Counted from the first letter of the stretch, positions 16,755 to 27,027 are shown. The stretch is 34,731 nt of DNA from AM-2324 sp042091035 (GCA_042091035.1 JBELIG010000010.1:1-34731), one strand, 5' to 3'. Numbers and translations: made by a program. Notes: generated by a model from the sequence alone, not told the origin.

Positions 16755-16827
16755 TTACACTCTCATAATTAGATAGTTATAAATTTTATTTATCATATAT
16801 TTAAAATATATCTTCAATAGAGTGTAA
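16755..16827. promoter_or_regulatory. Spaced 9-bp inverted repeat in a divergent intergenic region
   Basis: TTACACTCT (16755-16763) and its exact reverse complement AGAGTGTAA (16819-16827) flank 55 bases of very AT-rich DNA between the lipoprotein gene (minus) and the beta-barrel gene (plus). Two facing operator half-sites, or one looped site, are plausible. Confidence 0.4.
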
Positions 16828-16889
16828 TCATTAAGACAAATAACTTATTCGATTTATTTTAATTTGTTGGTACCAAACGAATAACCAAC

Positions 16890-17795
16890 ATGAAAACTAC
16901 TATCACTAAGTTAGTGCTGTCAGCACTTGTCTTTCTATCTATAGGTTCAAGAGCCTATGCACAAATCGAAGCTACTGATATAGAGCCAGATACGAATAAA
17001 ATGGTTCTTGTAAATCTGAATGACAATTTTGAATTATATGGCGTTGTAAAAGACCTGAAAGAAGGTTTAGTATATTTCGAATCTGAAAAATTCGGGGAGA
17101 TTCAATTTGAGACATCTGAGATCAATTGGATGGAGGAGGTTATAAAAAGCCAGCTGCGTTATAAAAAAATGTACAATAAGAATTCGGATCATTACTTTAT
17201 GATTCCATCTGCCTTCCAACTGAGAAAGAAAGATGCCTATATTCGTTCCACATATCTTCTATACAATTCATTTAGTTATGGGCTGACAGATAATATATCC
17301 GTCTCTGGAGGAGCTGATTTTTTGCACCTAATTAAAAGCCTTTCTGGAAATAATGAATTTGGTAATTTATATTTTCTATCGGTTAAAGGAGGCGTACAAT
17401 TGTCTAATAAGGTTCGTCTTGGTCTAGGGGCATATAAGATGCGTTTCTATAAGTTTGATGCAACGATGCCGCTGGCAAGCTTGACATTAGGTGATCGAAA
17501 TGATCATTTGACAGTTTCCTATGGTCAGAATATTCAAGGATTTTCTGATTCGGGCAATAGCATGATCATGGCGGGGGCTCAAAAGCGAATCAATGATAAG
17601 ATCTACTTAGTTGGCGAGTATATTCAGTTTCCTAAGATTATGGATGAGGGTGCAAGCTCTCAAGCTGTTTTTTCTTACGGTATTCGATATAGTTCTGGTC
17701 GCATTGCGTTTGACCTTAGTATGTACAACAATAAGAGCATCAAGAATTATTTTCCTTTTGGAATTCCCTTGTTTAGCTGTACATTCCAACTATAA
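16890..17795 (+). CDS. Hypothetical outer-membrane beta-barrel protein
   Basis: 301 residues with a signal peptide (MKTTITKLVLSALVFLSIGS, cleavage before QIEATD). Residues about 35-75 form a small beta domain (MVLVNLNDNFELYGVVKDLK...GEIQFETSEINWMEE) like those that bind or respond to envelope components. The rest (about 95-301) is a barrel of repeated amphipathic strands (GLTDNISVSGGADFLH, LYFLSVKGGVQLS, VFSYGIRYSSGRIAFDLSMY) ending IPLFSCTFQL. Neither partner nor substrate can be named. A hairpin GTTGGT/ACCAAC (16866-16871/16883-16888) lies immediately before the ATG and could influence initiation. Confidence 0.78.
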   Translation: MKTTITKLVLSALVFLSIGSRAYAQIEATDIEPDTNKMVLVNLNDNFELYGVVKDLKEGLVYFESEKFGEIQFETSEINWMEEVIKSQLRYKKMYNKNSDHYFMIPSAFQLRKKDAYIRSTYLLYNSFSYGLTDNISVSGGADFLHLIKSLSGNNEFGNLYFLSVKGGVQLSNKVRLGLGAYKMRFYKFDATMPLASLTLGDRNDHLTVSYGQNIQGFSDSGNSMIMAGAQKRINDKIYLVGEYIQFPKIMDEGASSQAVFSYGIRYSSGRIAFDLSMYNNKSIKNYFPFGIPLFSCTFQL

Positions 17796-18057
17796 TAAAT
17801 GGCTTACTCATCCCTAAGAGTAATGTATTATTCGTACCCTTCAGCAAAAAGAATGCTAATTCCCACGAGATGCTTTATTAATTCCTAGCGATAGACCTTT
17901 GCTCAATTCTGCTAGATCCAACAAGGTGTATTTGATATCCCCATTGGTAGGATATGTCGTTCAGATAACGTTTTGATGTATGTATGTTTTGTGTATATGT
18001 ATAATAAATTATTAACTTAGTTCCAATAACTACACATACACCAATAGCAACTGTTTT

Positions 18058-18672
18058 ATGTATCCAATAGCAATATGGTCTTATGACCAGTTGATTAGGA
18101 GGCTTGATAATCTTATGGAGCATGATTTCCATCGGGAGACTATCTTAGCTTGCAATCAAACAATCTTACAGTTATTTAAAAGACTGATTAAGGTCCAATT
18201 ATCAAAGACCTCAAAGATCCCTTCAAACGGCAAAAGAGGCGGTAAACTCATCGATATAATATCTCTAGAAGAACGGGATCAACTATTATTATCCATACAG
18301 TATCCTATTGATTTTAAAAAGATCTGGGATTCTTATGCTCGATTCTATAGGCTACAAAGTACCCAAGAATTATTTGATCAATGTTTTCAACCAGACTCCT
18401 GGCATTGCTATTCAAAGAAACGAAGAATAGTAACCAATCTATCAATAGAGCTTCCTTATGGAGTCCATTATGCGGCGGATAAAATTCGTGTAAATGGTTA
18501 TCTGAATCCAGGCAAGAATGATTTAGAGAATCTATCTGTTTATGGCTTTCACCTCGTTAAGCATCTTTTGCATCCAGAAAAAGGTGTGTTTAGCCTGTTA
18601 GGATTAGATATTACGGAAAAAACGCCTCCCTTAAAATTGAAGCATTCAAATCTAGATGCTTACTACTCATAA
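18058..18672 (+). CDS. Hypothetical protein, no recognised family
   Basis: 204 residues. No signal peptide and no clear membrane segment; the N-terminal half looks helical (DQLIRRLDNLMEHDFHRETILACNQTILQL), followed by a conserved-looking basic turn (SKIPSNGKRGGKL) and a mixed C-terminal half containing SWHCYSKKRRIVTNLSIELPYGVHYAADKIRVNGYLNPG. The ratio of charged to hydrophobic residues and the following terminators support a real gene. The helical half rich in His, Arg and Gln could bind nucleic acid, but that is only a guess. The ATG is the first in frame; there is no Shine-Dalgarno sequence, as is normal here. An 84-codon frame on the other strand overlaps its start and was rejected. Confidence 0.7.
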   Translation: MYPIAIWSYDQLIRRLDNLMEHDFHRETILACNQTILQLFKRLIKVQLSKTSKIPSNGKRGGKLIDIISLEERDQLLLSIQYPIDFKKIWDSYARFYRLQSTQELFDQCFQPDSWHCYSKKRRIVTNLSIELPYGVHYAADKIRVNGYLNPGKNDLENLSVYGFHLVKHLLHPEKGVFSLLGLDITEKTPPLKLKHSNLDAYYS

Positions 18673-18776
18673 TATTATCAATATATAAATAAAAATAATA
18701 TAAATTTATTATATTGTGTATAACTAAAGCAAACACTCAATGTGTTGTTTCACTCACATTGAAAAGCAACTAGATC

Positions 18777-18798
18777 GAGGCTCTTTGTAGCCTCTTTT
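18777..18798 (+). terminator. Intrinsic terminator after the orphan gene
   Basis: A 6-bp stem GAGGCT/AGCCTC (18777-18782/18789-18794) with a 6-base loop is followed by TTTT. An 8-bp hairpin (18737-18744/18755-18762) lies just upstream without a T-run. Confidence 0.6.
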
Positions 18799-18804
18799 CT
18801 ATAA

Positions 18805-18834
18805 AAAAAGGTCCTGTAAACACAGGACCTTTTT
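18805..18834. terminator. Bidirectional terminator between convergent genes
   Basis: A perfect 13-bp stem (18805-18817 with 18822-18834) and 4-base loop has an A-run on the left and a T-run on the right, so it can stop transcription from both sides. It lies four bases from the stop codon of the giant minus-strand adhesin and also serves the plus-strand orphan gene. Confidence 0.9.
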
Positions 18835-18838
18835 TACT

Positions 18839-21800
18839 TTATCGAAGTAAGGTTACCGTTCCATTGTACACCCGTCGTTTCCCATTTACGAATTCAACAC
18901 TTGCTTTCCAAGCATAGGCCCCTTGAGGCATGACCTTACCCTTATATATGCCGTCCCAAGCAGCAGCTGGCTCTTCACCATCTAAATCCGATGATTGCCA
19001 CAGTTGTTGTCCCCAAGGTGCAAATACCTCTATCACGTAATCTTTCACTCCCAATCCTGCTGGCTTAAAGAATCTAACATCACCTTCTCCGAATTCGGGG
19101 GAGAAGGCATTAGGTACATAAAATCCAAACAGTAGATCATATCCTAATGATTCTGTAAACACATCGGTACAGTCAAAACTATTTGTTACCGTAAGGGATG
19201 CTTCCCAGCTACCGTTACCCAAATACTCATGTTGGGGATTTGTCTCTGATGAACTGGAATTGTCTCCGAAGTCCCAGAATAGAGTTTCATAATCCTCAGA
19301 TAGGTTCGTGAATCCAACAAATCCATTTCCAAGATCCGCATATTCAAAAGCGGCTTGTGGACTTGGAAGTACTTCGATATAATCCTGCAGCGTAATAGTA
19401 TCTGCACAATCATCAAATGTGTTAATAGCGATCATACCGACTGTATATAAGCCAGGATCATTAAATAAGTATGTATTCACATTATTCTGTGCTATTGGTA
19501 GATCTTCAACCATCCAAACAACCTCCGTTGTATTGGAGCTTAGATCCATTAATTCCACCTCGAGAGGTGCACAGCCTTCCGTATAATCAAAATTTACATC
19601 CGCAACAGGTCTCTGGTAGATTTCTATTTCTCTTTCCAAAAGATCAATACAATTGTATGCATTGGAAACTTCCAAGGTAATGACCTGCAGACCAGCTTCA
19701 TCAAAGGAAAGTGTAGGTTCTTGAACTTGAGAAATAATTGCTCCATTTAAAGACCATTGGTTGGAGGTGTTACCTTCTGACAGGTTTTCTACTTCAACGA
19801 TTGTTTCTGAGCAAAAATCTAATGCTGGTAACATAAAGTCTGCTTTCGGCTGCGGATTTACAAATAAATCGAACTCAAAAGGTTCGGAAACACAGCCATA
19901 AAAATCTTCGGCTAAAAGACTTACAGTGTGTATTCCAGATTCTGTAAACGTATAGTTTGGATTGTTACTTACACTGCCCGCTCCATCTCCAAAATCCCAA
20001 GAGTAGTATAGGTCATTTCCAGAATTGTTTGCAAACTCAACAACCAGAGGTGTACAGGACACAGTATCGGAGGGTATAAAAGAAGCAACTGGTAAAGCTC
20101 TTACCTCTATAGGCAAGTCCAATGTTCCAGAACAACCTGTCTCTGCATCCGCTCCAATTAAGCTTATAGTATATACTCCACTAGCACTATAACTATGGCT
20201 TGGGCTCACCAAACTAGATGTATTTCCATCTCCAAAATCCCATTGATATCCCTGAGCATTTTGGCTCAGATTTTCAATGTTTAGCGTTTCATTGAGGCAC
20301 AGATTCTCGTCAACATTAAAATCTATGATTGGCTGTGGTCGCACTGTTATAGTATTACTCACTGAATCAGAATTACAATTATTATTGACCTTTAATATAA
20401 GTTCATATTCACCTTCCTCCGTATAGGTATGAGTTGGATTAGCTTCTGTAGATGTATTTCCGTCCCCAAAATCCCAATAATATTCTACACCAACGGTACT
20501 TATATTATTCAATTCTGGTGTGAATGGAGCGCAGCCCAAGAGTTCAGGTACATTTATGAATGCATCTACACTTGGTGGGTCTACTGTAATGACTTGTTGC
20601 ATAGTATCAGACCCACAGGCATTGCTTGCAATAAGAGTAATCGTATAATCAGTCGGATCTTCACCGGCATAATATAGTTGATCCTCTGGGAGACTATCAG
20701 TTGATATATTCCCATTCCCAAGATCCCAGCTAAAGTAGTCTGCTAATCCTACAGTTGCATTTGCAAATGTCACTTCCATAGGGGAACAATCTACATTTGT
20801 TATTGGACCAAAATTTACTTGAGGACTCGGGTAGACTAGTATAGTATCCAAAAGTTCATCAGATCCACAAAGGTTAGAAACTTCGAGTTCTACTGTATAA
20901 CTCATAAGTTCTGTACCCATATCATAGCTTATTGGGTTTGGAGTTTCCTCGGTGCTAAACTCCGAGTTTCCGAAATCCCATTGATAGTCCATCTCATAAC
21001 CGAAACTTGTGTTTTCAAAATTCACGGTCAATGGTCCGCAGCCATTATCAAGATCCATAACAAAATTTGGACTTGGTGTTTCTGTGATGAATATAGTCTT
21101 CAGGATAGAATCCTGACAGCTATATGCATTGGTACTTAGCAAGAGAATTTCATAGGTACCCGTTTCATCAAAGTTATAATTGAAGTCTGTTACTTCACTT
21201 TCTGCATGATTTATAATGGTCCAATTCGAGTTGAATAGATCATCAGAGGCATTTGTAAAGTTGACCTCTGTTGTAACGCAGGCCACTTCATCCGCCACGA
21301 AATCACTATTCGGTACCGGCCTTACCGTAACTATTCGTTCTGTGATAACCTCACATTGTGAATAGTTGTCCTGATAGATATATTCCAAAACATGTGTTCC
21401 TATCCCTGCTATAACTGGATTGAATCGCGCATCATCGTTGTCTATGATTCCCGGACCATACCATTTACCGCCTGATGGAGTAAAACCATCGAGCATGATT
21501 TCTTCATCATAGGCACAGGTCTCGAAATCCGGACCTGCATCAACTTGATTTAGCCAATCCACAACCTCTATTTCTACGAGATCACTTTGAGCACAGTTCA
21601 AATTACCATAATCAAATTGGATTGCAAATGTTCCTGCACCACTGACAGTAGGGTCAAATAGGCCATTTATAGGATCTATGATACCTATACCTGACCAAGT
21701 TCCTCCTGTACTCGGAGTAAAGCCTTGCATTTGGTATATACCTTGATCAATACAAAGAATAGAGTCTGGCCCAGCGTCTACCACGGCAAGGTCTTGAATC

Positions 21801-24800
21801 TCCACTTCGATTTGAATGCTTGCAACACAACTATTTTCATCCACATACGAATAGTATATAGCATATGTACCAGCAGAAGGTACCGACATAGGATCAAATA
21901 TTCCAGATGGATTTACGACACCGGGACCTGTCCATGTACCACCACTAGGGCTTGAAAATGGGAGTTCTACGAGACCTGGAGCTTGACAATATGTTGTATC
22001 ATTACTTATCAAAAAGGGCAGTCCATTAACAGTAAATAAAAACTGTTCTTCAGATACACAATTATTTGAATTCGTAAATGTATATACTAAGGTGTATATC
22101 CCTGTTCCACTAGTTGCGGGTAAAAATATATCATCAAATAGCTGACCTCCGTCTGGACTAGACCAAGTACCACCTATTGGACTAGCATTTAGATAGATTG
22201 AATCTACAGAAACGCAGGCGTCTATTTCATTGTTTGTAATGTCAATAATAGGTAGTTCAAAAATTTCAATGGATAGGGTATCCCAAACCTGACAATTATC
22301 TGCACCAATTGTATAAACAATCTCATGTAAGCCTACACCAGCATCTTGGGGTGAAAACATGCTTCCTGATACTCCAGCTCCGGACCAAGTCCCTCCATTC
22401 GGTGCGGCATCAAGATTTAGATTGATGTCAGCTTCACTGATACAAAATGATTTGTCTGGACCAGCGGCAATAGCAGCAGGTTCAATAATGGTAATGTCAG
22501 CACTTGCGCTATTTGAGCAGCCATTACTATCTGTGTAATCGTAGACAATACTGTACACACCAGGAGCCATCACAGGGTCAAATAGTCCAGTTGTAGCATC
22601 TATGATGCCTGTTCCAGACCAGCTTCCACCCACTGGACTTGGTGCAGGAAGTAGGATTGGGCTCCCTTGGTTACAGAAAGTTATATCCTGTATTTGAATA
22701 TTTGGAAGGTCATATATAATAAGCTCGAACTGATCTGTATTTGAACAGGAATTCCCATCCGTATAGGTATACGTTAAAGTATATGTTCCACTGCCACTCT
22801 GTGCAGGATAAAAAGTATTGGCAATAATGATACCACCATTAGTTGAAGACCAGTTTCCTCCTATGGGACTTGCTATAAGAATCAAGGAATCCATGGCAAC
22901 ACAGGCTTCGGTCTCATTTCCATTAATATCTACGGAAGGTAAATCATATACATCTATGCTTATGGTATCCCAAACCTGGCAATTGTTTGTTCCAACAGAA
23001 TAGATGAGTTCATAGGTACCTACCCCAGCAGCAAGCGGATCAAATATAGATCCAGTAATTCCAGTTCCTGTCCAGCTACCACCGGAAGGTACTGCTGATA
23101 ATCCAAGATCTAAAGCTGGCGCTGTAAGACAAATACCTAAGTCCGGGCCAGCATTAATCGCTGGGGGAGCAACTATAGTCACGGTTATTTCCGTAAAATT
23201 GGAACATCCAAAATTATCTGAATAACTATACATTAAGGTATAAGAGCCAATTCCTGATACTAATGCAGGGTCAAAAAGACCTGCAGCATCAGTGACCCCT
23301 GGGCCAGTCCATGTTCCACCAATCGGACTTGCAAAGGGTAAGCTGACTACTCCTGGAAGATCACAATAGGAGATGTCAGATGAGCTTATTACTGGGAGGT
23401 CATATACCTCAACTGTCCAAGTAGCGGTATTGCTGCAGCCATTGGAATCTGTGAAGGTATAGTCTAGATTATAGTTTCCAATTCCACTAGCATTCGGATT
23501 AAATATATTTCCGGAAATAACAGCACCTCCCGATCCTGTCCAAATACCACCTGCAGGCGTTGCACTTAGTGAAAGCATTGATTCTGAAACACAGATTCCG
23601 GCAATATTTGCGCTAAGGTCAATGACTGGTAGTGGATTTACTGTGATAACAATTGTATCTGTCGAGAAGCAAGATCCTTGTCCATAAATGTAGATGATCT
23701 CATGTGATCCTAAACCTGCATCATTCGGATTGAAGATAGATCCAATAACACCTTGTCCAAAGTATGTACCTCCTGTTGGAGAAGCTATTGAGTTTAGGTC
23801 GAGTGCAACAGCATCAATACATAGATCAATATCTGCTCCAAGGTTTACAACAGGAACTGGATTGACAATGACATTGATATCTACATCATTTGAACAACCA
23901 AGAGGATCAGCAAAGGCATAATTTAAAACATATGTTCCCGTACCTCCAGCTAAGGAAGGATTGAATGAACCATTTGGATCTGTTACTCCAGGTCCTGTCC
24001 AAGTACCCCCTGTAAAATTAGGTGTAGGAAGGCTATATGCCGCATTTGCATCACAATAGAAGGTATCTGGAATGATTAATTGAGGAATACTGTATACCTC
24101 AATAGAGAGATCCTCGGTATTGCTACATCCGTTTCCATCCGTATAGTTATAGGTAAGTGTGAAAATTCCAACTCCCGAGCTGGAGGCATCGAAGCAATTT
24201 CCTAAAACTACTCCACCGTTATCACTGGTCCAAAAACCACCTAAAGGTGATGCACTAAGTGTTAGGCAGCTTACTTGTTCACAGACTAATGTTTCTGCAC
24301 TGATTGACAAATCAGGTAGGCCATTCACTTGAATTGTGAAATTTTCTTGTACGGAGCAAGATCCAGATCCATAGCTATACGTGAAAATATAAGTTCCTGG
24401 GCCCGCTGTAGCTGGATTAAAAATTGTCCCAGTTAATCCTGGTCCTGTATAAGTCCATGTCCCTCCTGCTGGGCTAACAACTGAGGCAATATCTATAGGA
24501 GCATTATCCTCGCAGACGGCCATGTCAGATGCCATAGAGATGGTGGGCTGTGGTACCACTGTTACGGTTATGTCTGTTGTGTTGGTGCAAAAGTTGCCAT
24601 CTTCATAGCTGTATGTTATGGTATAAGAACCAACGCCCCCAGCGATTAGAGCGGAAAAAAGACCATTATTTGCGTCGATAATTCCAGGTCCTGACCAGCT
24701 TCCTCCAGCAGGAATAGCTGCGGGAAGTGTTTCTGTATTAGGGCTTAAACAAAAAGTAGCGTCAGAAGCACTAAGTATAGGCAATCCAAAGATTTCAATA

Positions 24801-26998
24801 GTTAAGTCTGCACTATTTGAGCAAGCATTTTCATCAGTATAACTATAAGTAAGTGTGAAATTACCTTGCCCAGATGCTCCGGGAAAAAATTGATTGCCCA
24901 CTATAGAACCTGCCCCCGAAGAGGTCCAGGTTCCTCCTGCGGGACTTGCAAATAAATCGATAGCTGAGTCATTTATACATGCTTCAATTTCTGAAGCTGA
25001 AATGTTGAGTGTTGGAAGTGGTAAAACTTCAATAGTTAAAGTATCAAAAACGGTACAAAGACTAACTGTCGCTTCATAAATTATTTCATGATTCCCGATA
25101 CCTGCAATAGCTGGATCAAATACGCCTGCTCCATCTACGCCAGTACCTGACCATATACCTCCACTGATGTTATTAATCAATTGTGCGGAAGCATCGGTTA
25201 AGCATAGGCTATCGGGACCTGTTATTTCAAGTGTTGGTGGTGTTTCAATTGTGAAATCTGTTGTTTGGGTATCCGTACCACATTCGTTTTCAATCTGCAG
25301 TGTAACGGTATAGGTACCTGGTGTGCTGTAACTTACTTGCCCAGGAGCAGCTTGATCAGAACTTGCCGGTGTTCCTCCTGGAAAAGTCCAGCTGTATCCT
25401 GTTATTTCAGAAAAGTTATCAACCACACTATATGTATTTTGATCAAAGTTTAAGCTTGCGCTTTCACAAAAGTCAGGAATAGCATTTAGTGTTAGGTTTG
25501 GAGGACCTGCAACTTCAATAGTTTCGGTTATTTCATAGGTTCCACAGTCATTTGTTCCAAATAAACTTACATCATAGGTTCCTACTACATCAAACTGAAC
25601 ATCAATATCTTCTGAATTTAAATTTGTTCCATTCACAAGAGTCCATCCTGTAATTGGTGATATACTCCAATTAAATACTGCAGAACCACCACTTGATGTA
25701 TTTTCAAAATTGGCTATGAAGGATGCACAATTATTTGGACCAGCTAATGCCATGTCAAAATCTAGGATGGGTGCTTCTACAACGGTTATGGTCTCAGATA
25801 CAGAAAAAAGTCCACAAGCTTGTGAGTTTATGAACATATCAATTGTATAGTTTCCTGCTGTTAGAAACTGCACTGAAATAGAGGAGGAGCCGGATAGATT
25901 ACCTCCTGTTATGATCCAATCCACAAATGGGGCACCTGGTGATATATTCCATGTTGCTAATAGATCTACGCAGGCAGATGGATTCCCACTAATTATTTCC
26001 GATGCAGCAGTAGTATCGATAAAAGTCCATGTATTTCCAACACAGATATTACTTGGTTCTTGCACCTCCATTTCTGGTTCTGGAGGTAGGCTTATTTCTA
26101 TAGGTTCAACAGTAGCCGAGCTTGACCCACAGGGGTTTGAAGCCGAAATCTGTACGTCAAATGCATTGACATAATTCCCTGTAGAAGTGATTTCACCACA
26201 AGAGCTTTCTTCAAAAAGGTAGGTGAAGCTAGAGGGAATTGTATTTTGGTCGTAGGTAGCGACTTCTTCTCCATTCACATAGACTACATATTCTGTACCA
26301 ATCGGATTATTTGCATAATCTGTAATAGGAAAACTTACAGGAGCCGGTGAACAAAGAGATACTGTATTTCCTGGCGTTGCTAGTCCTATGGATGGGTTGT
26401 TTCCGTTGTAATAATTATAAGTATTACTAGCTGAGCATCCATCATTTGTGATTACATCAATTACAATGCTGTAATAGCCATAATTCAAATACGTATGTAC
26501 TGCATTTACACCTGCATTGTTAAAGGTCGCATTCGTGTAACTATCAATATTTCCATCACCCCAATTGATTGTATAACTTGCATTATTGAGGATAGTTGTA
26601 GACATGTTAGTCAATTCCAGGTTAGTGATTGGTGTAGCAGTACAAGTTCTAATTTCTGCACTATCTAATACACCGGTTCCTGGTGCAATGCCAATTGTAG
26701 GGTCTGGTAATGCAAATATTTCTACATTTTCCGTATGGCAGATGGTACCATTCTCATATAGGGATACGGGGAATACACCAACTGAAGGAAAGGTATAGAA
26801 GATTGTATTTCCGCTAAGATCTGTGCTACCGTCATTGTCTAAATCCCAGGTGTAGGTACTTCCACTTTGGGGGCCTGTGACACTTAGACTTATTCCTTCT
26901 TCACAAGGCGAAACAGGAAGGTAGGTGTAATCACAGCTTTGGGCATCAGTATATATAGCCCAGCATATAATCATTGAGAGTATACTAAGATTTTTCAT
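18839..26998 (-). CDS. Giant repeat adhesin with PKD domains and T9SS type B sorting domain
   Basis: 2719 residues. A signal peptide (MKNLSILSMIICWAIYTDAQ) is followed by about five PKD-like units (to about 580). Then come 17 modules of about 77 residues (about 584-1893) built on GGxWxGxG...FxPxxAGxGxYxxxYxYxDxxxCSN. Nine PKD domains follow (about 1896-2620; clear WDFGDG cores in several), and last the type B sorting domain (2628-2719, VPNAFSPEFGEGDVRFF to GTVTLLR). It is exported by the T9SS and surface-attached, like SprB-type adhesins of gliding bacteria, though it has no SprB repeats. The partner porP/sprF-like gene lies immediately upstream, 29 bases away, and the two are almost certainly one transcript. 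Paired Cys residues in most modules suggest disulfide stapling. The ligand is unknown. Confidence 0.93.
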   Translation of the reverse strand: MKNLSILSMIICWAIYTDAQSCDYTYLPVSPCEEGISLSVTGPQSGSTYTWDLDNDGSTDLSGNTIFYTFPSVGVFPVSLYENGTICHTENVEIFALPDPTIGIAPGTGVLDSAEIRTCTATPITNLELTNMSTTILNNASYTINWGDGNIDSYTNATFNNAGVNAVHTYLNYGYYSIVIDVITNDGCSASNTYNYYNGNNPSIGLATPGNTVSLCSPAPVSFPITDYANNPIGTEYVVYVNGEEVATYDQNTIPSSFTYLFEESSCGEITSTGNYVNAFDVQISASNPCGSSSATVEPIEISLPPEPEMEVQEPSNICVGNTWTFIDTTAASEIISGNPSACVDLLATWNISPGAPFVDWIITGGNLSGSSSISVQFLTAGNYTIDMFINSQACGLFSVSETITVVEAPILDFDMALAGPNNCASFIANFENTSSGGSAVFNWSISPITGWTLVNGTNLNSEDIDVQFDVVGTYDVSLFGTNDCGTYEITETIEVAGPPNLTLNAIPDFCESASLNFDQNTYSVVDNFSEITGYSWTFPGGTPASSDQAAPGQVSYSTPGTYTVTLQIENECGTDTQTTDFTIETPPTLEITGPDSLCLTDASAQLINNISGGIWSGTGVDGAGVFDPAIAGIGNHEIIYEATVSLCTVFDTLTIEVLPLPTLNISASEIEACINDSAIDLFASPAGGTWTSSGAGSIVGNQFFPGASGQGNFTLTYSYTDENACSNSADLTIEIFGLPILSASDATFCLSPNTETLPAAIPAGGSWSGPGIIDANNGLFSALIAGGVGSYTITYSYEDGNFCTNTTDITVTVVPQPTISMASDMAVCEDNAPIDIASVVSPAGGTWTYTGPGLTGTIFNPATAGPGTYIFTYSYGSGSCSVQENFTIQVNGLPDLSISAETLVCEQVSCLTLSASPLGGFWTSDNGGVVLGNCFDASSSGVGIFTLTYNYTDGNGCSNTEDLSIEVYSIPQLIIPDTFYCDANAAYSLPTPNFTGGTWTGPGVTDPNGSFNPSLAGGTGTYVLNYAFADPLGCSNDVDINVIVNPVPVVNLGADIDLCIDAVALDLNSIASPTGGTYFGQGVIGSIFNPNDAGLGSHEIIYIYGQGSCFSTDTIVITVNPLPVIDLSANIAGICVSESMLSLSATPAGGIWTGSGGAVISGNIFNPNASGIGNYNLDYTFTDSNGCSNTATWTVEVYDLPVISSSDISYCDLPGVVSLPFASPIGGTWTGPGVTDAAGLFDPALVSGIGSYTLMYSYSDNFGCSNFTEITVTIVAPPAINAGPDLGICLTAPALDLGLSAVPSGGSWTGTGITGSIFDPLAAGVGTYELIYSVGTNNCQVWDTISIDVYDLPSVDINGNETEACVAMDSLILIASPIGGNWSSTNGGIIIANTFYPAQSGSGTYTLTYTYTDGNSCSNTDQFELIIYDLPNIQIQDITFCNQGSPILLPAPSPVGGSWSGTGIIDATTGLFDPVMAPGVYSIVYDYTDSNGCSNSASADITIIEPAAIAAGPDKSFCISEADINLNLDAAPNGGTWSGAGVSGSMFSPQDAGVGLHEIVYTIGADNCQVWDTLSIEIFELPIIDITNNEIDACVSVDSIYLNASPIGGTWSSPDGGQLFDDIFLPATSGTGIYTLVYTFTNSNNCVSEEQFLFTVNGLPFLISNDTTYCQAPGLVELPFSSPSGGTWTGPGVVNPSGIFDPMSVPSAGTYAIYYSYVDENSCVASIQIEVEIQDLAVVDAGPDSILCIDQGIYQMQGFTPSTGGTWSGIGIIDPINGLFDPTVSGAGTFAIQFDYGNLNCAQSDLVEIEVVDWLNQVDAGPDFETCAYDEEIMLDGFTPSGGKWYGPGIIDNDDARFNPVIAGIGTHVLEYIYQDNYSQCEVITERIVTVRPVPNSDFVADEVACVTTEVNFTNASDDLFNSNWTIINHAESEVTDFNYNFDETGTYEILLLSTNAYSCQDSILKTIFITETPSPNFVMDLDNGCGPLTVNFENTSFGYEMDYQWDFGNSEFSTEETPNPISYDMGTELMSYTVELEVSNLCGSDELLDTILVYPSPQVNFGPITNVDCSPMEVTFANATVGLADYFSWDLGNGNISTDSLPEDQLYYAGEDPTDYTITLIASNACGSDTMQQVITVDPPSVDAFINVPELLGCAPFTPELNNISTVGVEYYWDFGDGNTSTEANPTHTYTEEGEYELILKVNNNCNSDSVSNTITVRPQPIIDFNVDENLCLNETLNIENLSQNAQGYQWDFGDGNTSSLVSPSHSYSASGVYTISLIGADAETGCSGTLDLPIEVRALPVASFIPSDTVSCTPLVVEFANNSGNDLYYSWDFGDGAGSVSNNPNYTFTESGIHTVSLLAEDFYGCVSEPFEFDLFVNPQPKADFMLPALDFCSETIVEVENLSEGNTSNQWSLNGAIISQVQEPTLSFDEAGLQVITLEVSNAYNCIDLLEREIEIYQRPVADVNFDYTEGCAPLEVELMDLSSNTTEVVWMVEDLPIAQNNVNTYLFNDPGLYTVGMIAINTFDDCADTITLQDYIEVLPSPQAAFEYADLGNGFVGFTNLSEDYETLFWDFGDNSSSSETNPQHEYLGNGSWEASLTVTNSFDCTDVFTESLGYDLLFGFYVPNAFSPEFGEGDVRFFKPAGLGVKDYVIEVFAPWGQQLWQSSDLDGEEPAAAWDGIYKGKVMPQGAYAWKASVEFVNGKRRVYNGTVTLLR
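21318..25246 (-). repeat. Coding tandem repeat: 17 modules in an A-B-C higher-order array
   Basis: Seventeen Ig-like modules run in tandem. They fall into three kinds that recur in strict order. A has GGxWxGTGxxGxxFxPxxAG and ends CQVWDTI-like. B has GGxWxSxxGG..I..N.F.P and ends NGCSN. C has GGTWTGPGVxDxxGLFDP. Five A-B-C triplets can be read, then two closing modules. The first module of each triplet recurs near 25165, 24465, 23775, 23085 and 22400, and the sixteenth module falls near 21714, so the period is about 690 bp (230 residues). Boundaries are approximate. The copies are well diverged in DNA. Confidence 0.85.
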
Positions 26999-27027
26999 AA
27001 TGGTCTTTTGATTAAACAGTTGACTTC

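Noticed and set aside
17878..18132. 84-codon open frame on the minus strand
   Set aside because: It overlaps the start of the better supported 18058-18672 gene on the other strand, has no signal or domain, and lies in AT-rich intergenic DNA.
18673..18776. Possible small RNA ending at the 18777 terminator
   Set aside because: The hairpin and terminator are explained as the 3' end of the plus-strand gene at 18058; no promoter is seen between.
21318..25246. CRISPR-like periodicity
   Set aside because: The regular spacing of about 77 codons is a coding repeat in one open frame; there are no short identical repeats with unique spacers.
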